Shown here one piece after another: positions 7,401 to 9,273 of a stretch of 9,273 nt of DNA. The notes under the pieces are model-generated. The model was not told the origin of the DNA, ran no database searches, and worked only from the letters and a program-made list of their open reading frames with translations. A program made the position numbers and the translations under genes. Every line of letters starts with the position of its first letter. The first letter of the stretch is position 1. The stretch comes from CAVZLD01 sp964522605 (GTDB lineage: Bacteria; Planctomycetota; Planctomycetia; Pirellulales; Pirellulaceae), in the NCBI GenBank assembly GCA_964522605.1, contig CAZFWV010000273.1, positions 1-9,273 of the forward strand, read 5' to 3'.

Positions 7401-7523
7401 AATGAGTCCAGAATTCGCCGCCTTCGGAGCGCCGCAGGATCCAACTTCGGCAGGCAAAGCCAAGAGCAACCCAGCCAACAGTAGTCGAGCAATACCCAAG
7501 AAAGATGAATAACGAGATCTCAC
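4461..7523 (-). CDS. Exported TPR-CHAT domain protein, putative caspase-like cysteine peptidase
   Basis: The protein has 1020 residues from a GTG start at 7523. The N-terminus (RSRYSSFLG then IARLLLAGLLLALPA) is a signal peptide; VGSC at 27-30 could be a lipobox, making it a lipoprotein. Residues about 145-545 are helical TPR repeats (for example YSEAQSSFDEAIGLW, GRYQEAIRDYHQLL, SAKAVEQYQEAIRCL). Residues about 610-990 form a CHAT domain: VIIVPDPMIHRLPFVALP (~724), LIAFGGAS (~803), His860 in LALFADHA, Cys903 in ILSACGTN, GAARVVATNW and a terminal YRWAAFALVGP. Both residues of the His/Cys dyad are present, so a peptidase is likely, but the His context is FADHA instead of the usual ATHG. The frame is open up to 7823, but those 100 codons are palindromic repeat DNA; GTG 7523 is the first start giving a clean signal peptide. 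It probably acts outside the cytoplasm, in one transcript with the ECF sigma gene. The target is unknown. Confidence 0.88.
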   Translation of the reverse strand: MRSRYSSFLGIARLLLAGLLLALPAEVGSCGAPKAANSGLIEALEELEGTKKSKNTDLRQERWTQVEQEAVIALKQLAEDHDARRILAGNRPGLIDEAVARGGPRAVLLLIRLEAHLERYALARQLAVGLLACCPDVATDPALEALTTSQLGAIEGSVGRLANAEQCFRRTVELCDKHLEAADASEYVAIAKLLARSHDELGVILYTMAKYSEAQSSFDEAIGLWRRLEEENRLSVDILEGQRRALCHLVGLKKAQGRYQEAIRDYHQLLSIEENSEAGGFDLSELYGPMAECYYLLARTGNDSLIDDARDWAKKALAVAEQRNEPRAIRLAKGRYAAVLFEKGQQCREREDVGPAADFWQAAREIWEQLLAEYIQVGDELSVGSTRQLLGDAAFVEGDSAKAVEQYQEAIRCLMRCEATPITQFNAYMGMARVCKREQDFTRAEEYVMEAIQAVEVAGAQATGSRRQQLRYHEQFCEAYDLLMQCMIERGDVEGALEGALCFVENLRNRLLQDELLCLGDANPLDALAAKEREAFLSLREYLKKLYHHRSSNPDDSQTILLPRKIAEYEWRILELWNTAREKTLARRGLLPPLEQSTTCSERLREIVRTHGNDVILYYHLGAHDSYLIVIDGQQPEPIESHRLTITPAQGKTLFQSPPEHETSMDCFLASALVEEFIGHLGAPKPVSRTKLQTFEEQQALVLSEILLPPQVLAKICRNRYEHVIIVPDPMIHRLPFVALPVKSKVSSLKARELGDAQLPRASAETESARVIDLFPPICYVPSLQVLHLLESREVRQRPGGSLIAFGGASSDLQKAREECQQFVDTFPDCAVRKLIGLRADKRLLELYDSSCRLALFADHAVNEVGTDGLTSHFRMALDQTLTLDAILELDLDACEAVILSACGTNLGTATRLDSGQSLARAFLIAGAARVVATNWAIPDDFSTMTLFFQNLAGQSRQGRPIDYARALHEAMKRASNEPGMKPYRWAAFALVGPPVAQHAWRPSGSPLTRTATTTNRQSK

Positions 7524-7531
7524 TCCACCTT
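7524..7531 (-). promoter_or_regulatory. Shine-Dalgarno-like AAGGTGGA before the GTG start
   Basis: AAGGTGGA lies directly before the GTG at 7523 on the minus strand, with AAGG four bases from the start codon. The spacing is a little short, but the match, with the signal peptide that follows, supports this start over the longer open frame reaching into repeats. Confidence 0.5.
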
Positions 7532-7543
7532 CGCAACGAACCT

Positions 7544-7577
7544 CTCTGCGGCACTCTGCGCCTCTGCGCACTCTGCG
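7544..7577. repeat. Four copies of CTCTGCG (CGCAGAG on the minus strand)
   Basis: CTCTGCG occurs at 7544-7550, 7554-7560, 7562-7568 and 7571-7577, with spacers of 3, 1 and 2 bases. On the minus strand it is a CGCAGAG run in the probable 5' leader of the CHAT gene, ending 20 bases from the start codon. The same CGCAGAG unit occurs in opposite orientation at the ends of the tandem repeat units (7884-7890 and 8132-8138), so it may mark the borders of one composite element. Confidence 0.7.
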
Positions 7578-7635
7578 TTTACCCTTCTTTTTTCCTTTGG
7601 GAGACACGTTCCAGTCTGTCAAAGAAATGAAAAAT

Positions 7636-7890
7636 GCAGCGCAGCCTTCGGCCGCAACCAAAGGGTGTACTGCCGCGCTCGTCGCAATGGGTGTGCCACT
7701 GGCTTTGCCAGTGTCCTCTTGAGTCGAGGAAAAGCACTGGCAAAGCCAGTGGCACACAGTACAGTTGCCGCCGTAGGCTGCGCCGTGCATCAAAATGCCA
7801 ACAGTCAGACCAGGTAGAAACACAACTCAACCCTACAGCAAAATAGAACTCGCTTGCCCCAACACGAAACTCACCGTTAGCAGCGCAGAG
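7636..7890. repeat. Tandem repeat unit A (~255 bp) with nested palindromes
   Basis: This unit runs from GCAGCGCAGCCTTCGG to CACCGTTAGCAGCGCAGAG and is repeated directly at 7893-8138. My hand alignment gives roughly 86% identity, with 9 extra bases in this copy (GTCGCAATG region, about 7681-7689). Outer inverted arms are at 7639-7658 and 7764-7783 (18 of 20 complementary); inner arms, listed separately, are at 7691-7713 and 7735-7757. About 105 bases after the palindrome hold no visible structure. Nothing in it looks coding: the open frames over it differ in strand and phase and give only repeat-derived peptides. Confidence 0.85.
7691..7757. repeat. Perfect 23-bp inverted repeat with self-complementary arms (unit A)
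   Basis: The arm at 7691-7713 begins GTGTGCCACTGGC and is the exact reverse complement of the arm at 7735-7757. Each arm also contains CACTGGC-TTT-GCCAGTG or its complement, so each can fold alone. The 21-base loop contains TCCTC-TTGAGTC-GAGGA, a third hairpin. The DNA or RNA can therefore switch between one long stem and a three-leaf form. No T-run follows, so a terminator is not obvious. Confidence 0.85.
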
Positions 7891-7892
7891 GC

Positions 7893-8138
7893 GCAGCGCA
7901 GCCTTCGGCCGCAACCCAAGGCGATGCTGCCGCACTCGGTGTGCCACTGGCTTTGCCAGTGTCCTCTTGGGTCGAGGAACAGCACTGGCAGAGCCAATGG
8001 CACACAGTCCAGTTGCCGCCGAAGGCTGCGCTGAATTTCAAGATGCCAAGAGTCAAACCGGGTGGAAACACAACTCAACCCTGCGGCATGATAGAATTCG
8101 CTCCGCCCGACAAGAAAACCACCGTTAGCAGCGCAGAG
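7893..8138. repeat. Tandem repeat unit B (~246 bp) with nested palindromes
   Basis: This is the second direct copy of the 7636-7890 unit, separated from it by two bases. Outer arms are at 7897-7916 and 8012-8031 (19 of 20 complementary). It ends in the same CACCGTTAGCAGCGCAGAG block at 8120-8138, followed by a further CGCAGAG at 8142-8148. The kinase stop codon lies 85 bases further right, so both units fill the space between the kinase and CHAT genes. Confidence 0.85.
7939..8005. repeat. Near-perfect 23-bp inverted repeat (unit B)
   Basis: The left arm at 7939-7961 is identical to the left arm of unit A. The right arm at 7983-8005 differs from unit A at two positions (A to G at its position 9, G to A at position 15). 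In plus-strand RNA the first change gives a G-U wobble; the second gives an A-C mismatch, or a G-U pair in the minus-strand transcript. Pairing is thus largely kept. Confidence 0.8.
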
Positions 8139-8223
8139 GGCCGCAGAGGGGAATTGAGCGATCGTGGCCCTGAGTGGCTCCCGACCTCGTGTACCTTTCA
8201 CCGGACTTCGCATCACAGTCCTC

Positions 8224-9273
8224 CTACCGCCAACGCTCGAGGGAGGGAGCTTTTGCATGCCTATATACGAAACCGACGTAGGAGCGGATCGGAAGTTTTT
8301 CGATCTCCTCCGAAAAACCCACCAGAAATCTGTTAGGCCATTTAACTGGCAGCGAGCCGCGCGTTGGTTCTCTGTACTGATCTTGGATCTCTCTTGGTTC
8401 CGCCCGAACTTCGTGCACGGACCAGTTGCAATCAAGTCGCAGATCTTCGGTAGGTTGGAACGGAATTTGTTCCAGGTGGTCACGATCTTCTGCACTGAGT
8501 TGCTTTTCGGCCACGACGAAGAGGTACATCTCCAATCCCTCATGATCTTCGGCCGTAACTTTCAGTAACGGTGTGCTGACCTGCCATGGCGGATTCTGTG
8601 ATTCAAGTTCAACCCACTCCGGATCTCGGTGCTCATAAAACTGAACGACGTAGACATAACCCGGCTGACTCAGCGCAACCTTGAAACACAGCAAATCTTT
8701 ATCTTGAATGGGTCGCGGCAACCGGCTTCCATCCTGCAGCTGGATTGTCTTGAATCCCAGAGTCCATTTCGTGGTGAGCTGCGGCTCTTTGTCTAGAGAC
8801 ACATACGTTACCACGGGTTCAGTCGTTGACTCCGAATTGTCGGCCGTCAGGACAGCAGCAGGATCGTATAGCATGTGCACTCCAACAAAGGTTACCAACA
8901 GGAGCAGCAGCAGCGCGACGGCGGCGTGGATCCAAGTCACCGTCCAGGAGGTGCCGGACGATGCTATGGGTGGAGCAATCGCCTCGCGCAGCGCTGCGGC
9001 CATATCGGCGGCTGTGGTGTACCGATCGGCGGGTTCTTTTGCCAGCGCCCGCAAACACACCTGTTCCAGCTTCTGCGGAATCGTCGGATCGATCGTCCGA
9101 GGCGGAATGGGTGTGCGACGGGCGATTTGATCGAGCGTCTCCTGCACGCGTCCGCAACGAAAGTCGAATGGGCGGCGTCGCGTCAGCAGTTCGTAGAGGA
9201 TCACGCCGAGTGCGTAAATGTCCGATTGCGAGGTGGCCCAGTGCGAGTCACCGCGCGCCTGTTCGGGAGACAT
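8224..9273 (-). CDS. Membrane Ser/Thr protein kinase with DUF4384-like C-terminal domain, N-terminus off the edge
   Basis: The visible 349 residues begin inside the kinase domain at MSPEQARG (subdomain VIII, the usual GTPAYMSPEQ), so this Met is internal and the ATP-binding and catalytic lobes lie beyond the right edge. Subdomain IX follows (SDIYALGVILYELLTRRRPF, Asp18) and subdomain XI (CLRALAKEPADRYTTAADM, Arg84). A single membrane helix spans about 114-137 (HAAVALLLLLLVTFVGVHML). Residues about 165-295 resemble DUF4384 (LLCFKVALSQPGYVYVVQFY ... LEMYLFVVAEKQLS), probably on the outer side of the membrane. A basic tail follows to a TAG at 8226-8224. The enzyme would phosphorylate Ser/Thr in cytoplasmic proteins in response to an envelope signal. 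It lies 700 bases upstream of the CHAT gene on the same strand, with repeats between, so co-transcription is uncertain. The truncation is due to the window, not to gene decay. Confidence 0.92.
   Translation of the reverse strand: MSPEQARGDSHWATSQSDIYALGVILYELLTRRRPFDFRCGRVQETLDQIARRTPIPPRTIDPTIPQKLEQVCLRALAKEPADRYTTAADMAAALREAIAPPIASSGTSWTVTWIHAAVALLLLLLVTFVGVHMLYDPAAVLTADNSESTTEPVVTYVSLDKEPQLTTKWTLGFKTIQLQDGSRLPRPIQDKDLLCFKVALSQPGYVYVVQFYEHRDPEWVELESQNPPWQVSTPLLKVTAEDHEGLEMYLFVVAEKQLSAEDRDHLEQIPFQPTEDLRLDCNWSVHEVRAEPREIQDQYREPTRGSLPVKWPNRFLVGFSEEIEKLPIRSYVGFVYRHAKAPSLERWR

Noticed and set aside
7524..7823. N-terminal 100-codon extension of the CHAT protein
   Set aside because: It is encoded by repeat DNA, lies before a signal peptide and gives the same repeat-derived peptide (VCHWLCQC) as the unit B copy in unrelated frames.
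7691..8005. Bidirectional terminators for the kinase transcript
   Set aside because: The hairpins are strong but lack T-runs on the minus strand directly after the stems, so termination cannot be claimed from sequence alone.
7636..8138. CRISPR array
   Set aside because: There are only two units of about 250 bp, with diverged interiors and no short repeat-spacer periodicity.
7833..8543. 236-codon minus-strand open frame over unit B and the kinase 3' end
   Set aside because: It runs out of phase through the kinase tail and through palindromic repeats; no domain is seen.
8224..9273. Complete small kinase starting at the Met at 9273
   Set aside because: MSPEQARG is the internal subdomain VIII motif. 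The N-terminal lobe must lie beyond the window edge.

Overview
The window looks like a chromosomal piece from a planctomycete, probably of the Pirellula/Rhodopirellula type. Four things point there: a secreted protein whose N-terminus carries the planctomycete 'RLRMEHLERRVLLTG' motif, a PEP-CTERM anchored protein, an ECF sigma factor next to a membrane Hanks-type kinase, and intergenic spaces filled with several different palindromic repeat families. No RNA genes, CRISPR arrays or transposase genes were seen.

Left part (1-2136): a minus-strand gene for an exported FG-GAP/VCBS-repeat protein runs off the left edge. Its start is at 1333, and its missing stop lies outside the window. An 800-base stretch follows without a convincing complete gene. 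It holds a 10-bp perfect inverted repeat (1664-1697), a 139-bp palindromic element (1818-1956) and what may be the 3' end of another minus-strand gene (1937-2136). A run of exactly 100 N (2137-2236) is a scaffold gap, so nothing should be translated across it.

Middle (2237-3823): a plus-strand phytase-like ('esterase-like activity of phytase') protein with a PEP-CTERM tail lacks its N-terminus because of the gap. It ends in a clear hairpin-plus-T terminator. A 357-base convergent spacer follows, with a dispersed-type inverted repeat and a terminator-like double hairpin for the opposite strand.

Right part (3824-9273): three minus-strand genes read, in transcription order, as a transmembrane Ser/Thr kinase with a DUF4384-like C-terminal domain (partial at the right edge), a 1020-residue exported TPR-CHAT putative cysteine peptidase, and an ECF sigma factor starting 16 bases after the CHAT stop. 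The kinase and CHAT genes are separated by 700 bases that contain a ~250-bp tandem duplication, each unit carrying nested palindromes. I infer a signalling module: envelope sensing or proteolysis (kinase ectodomain, secreted CHAT peptidase) coupled to transcription (ECF sigma). The parts are recognisable families; their joint function is not shown by the sequence.
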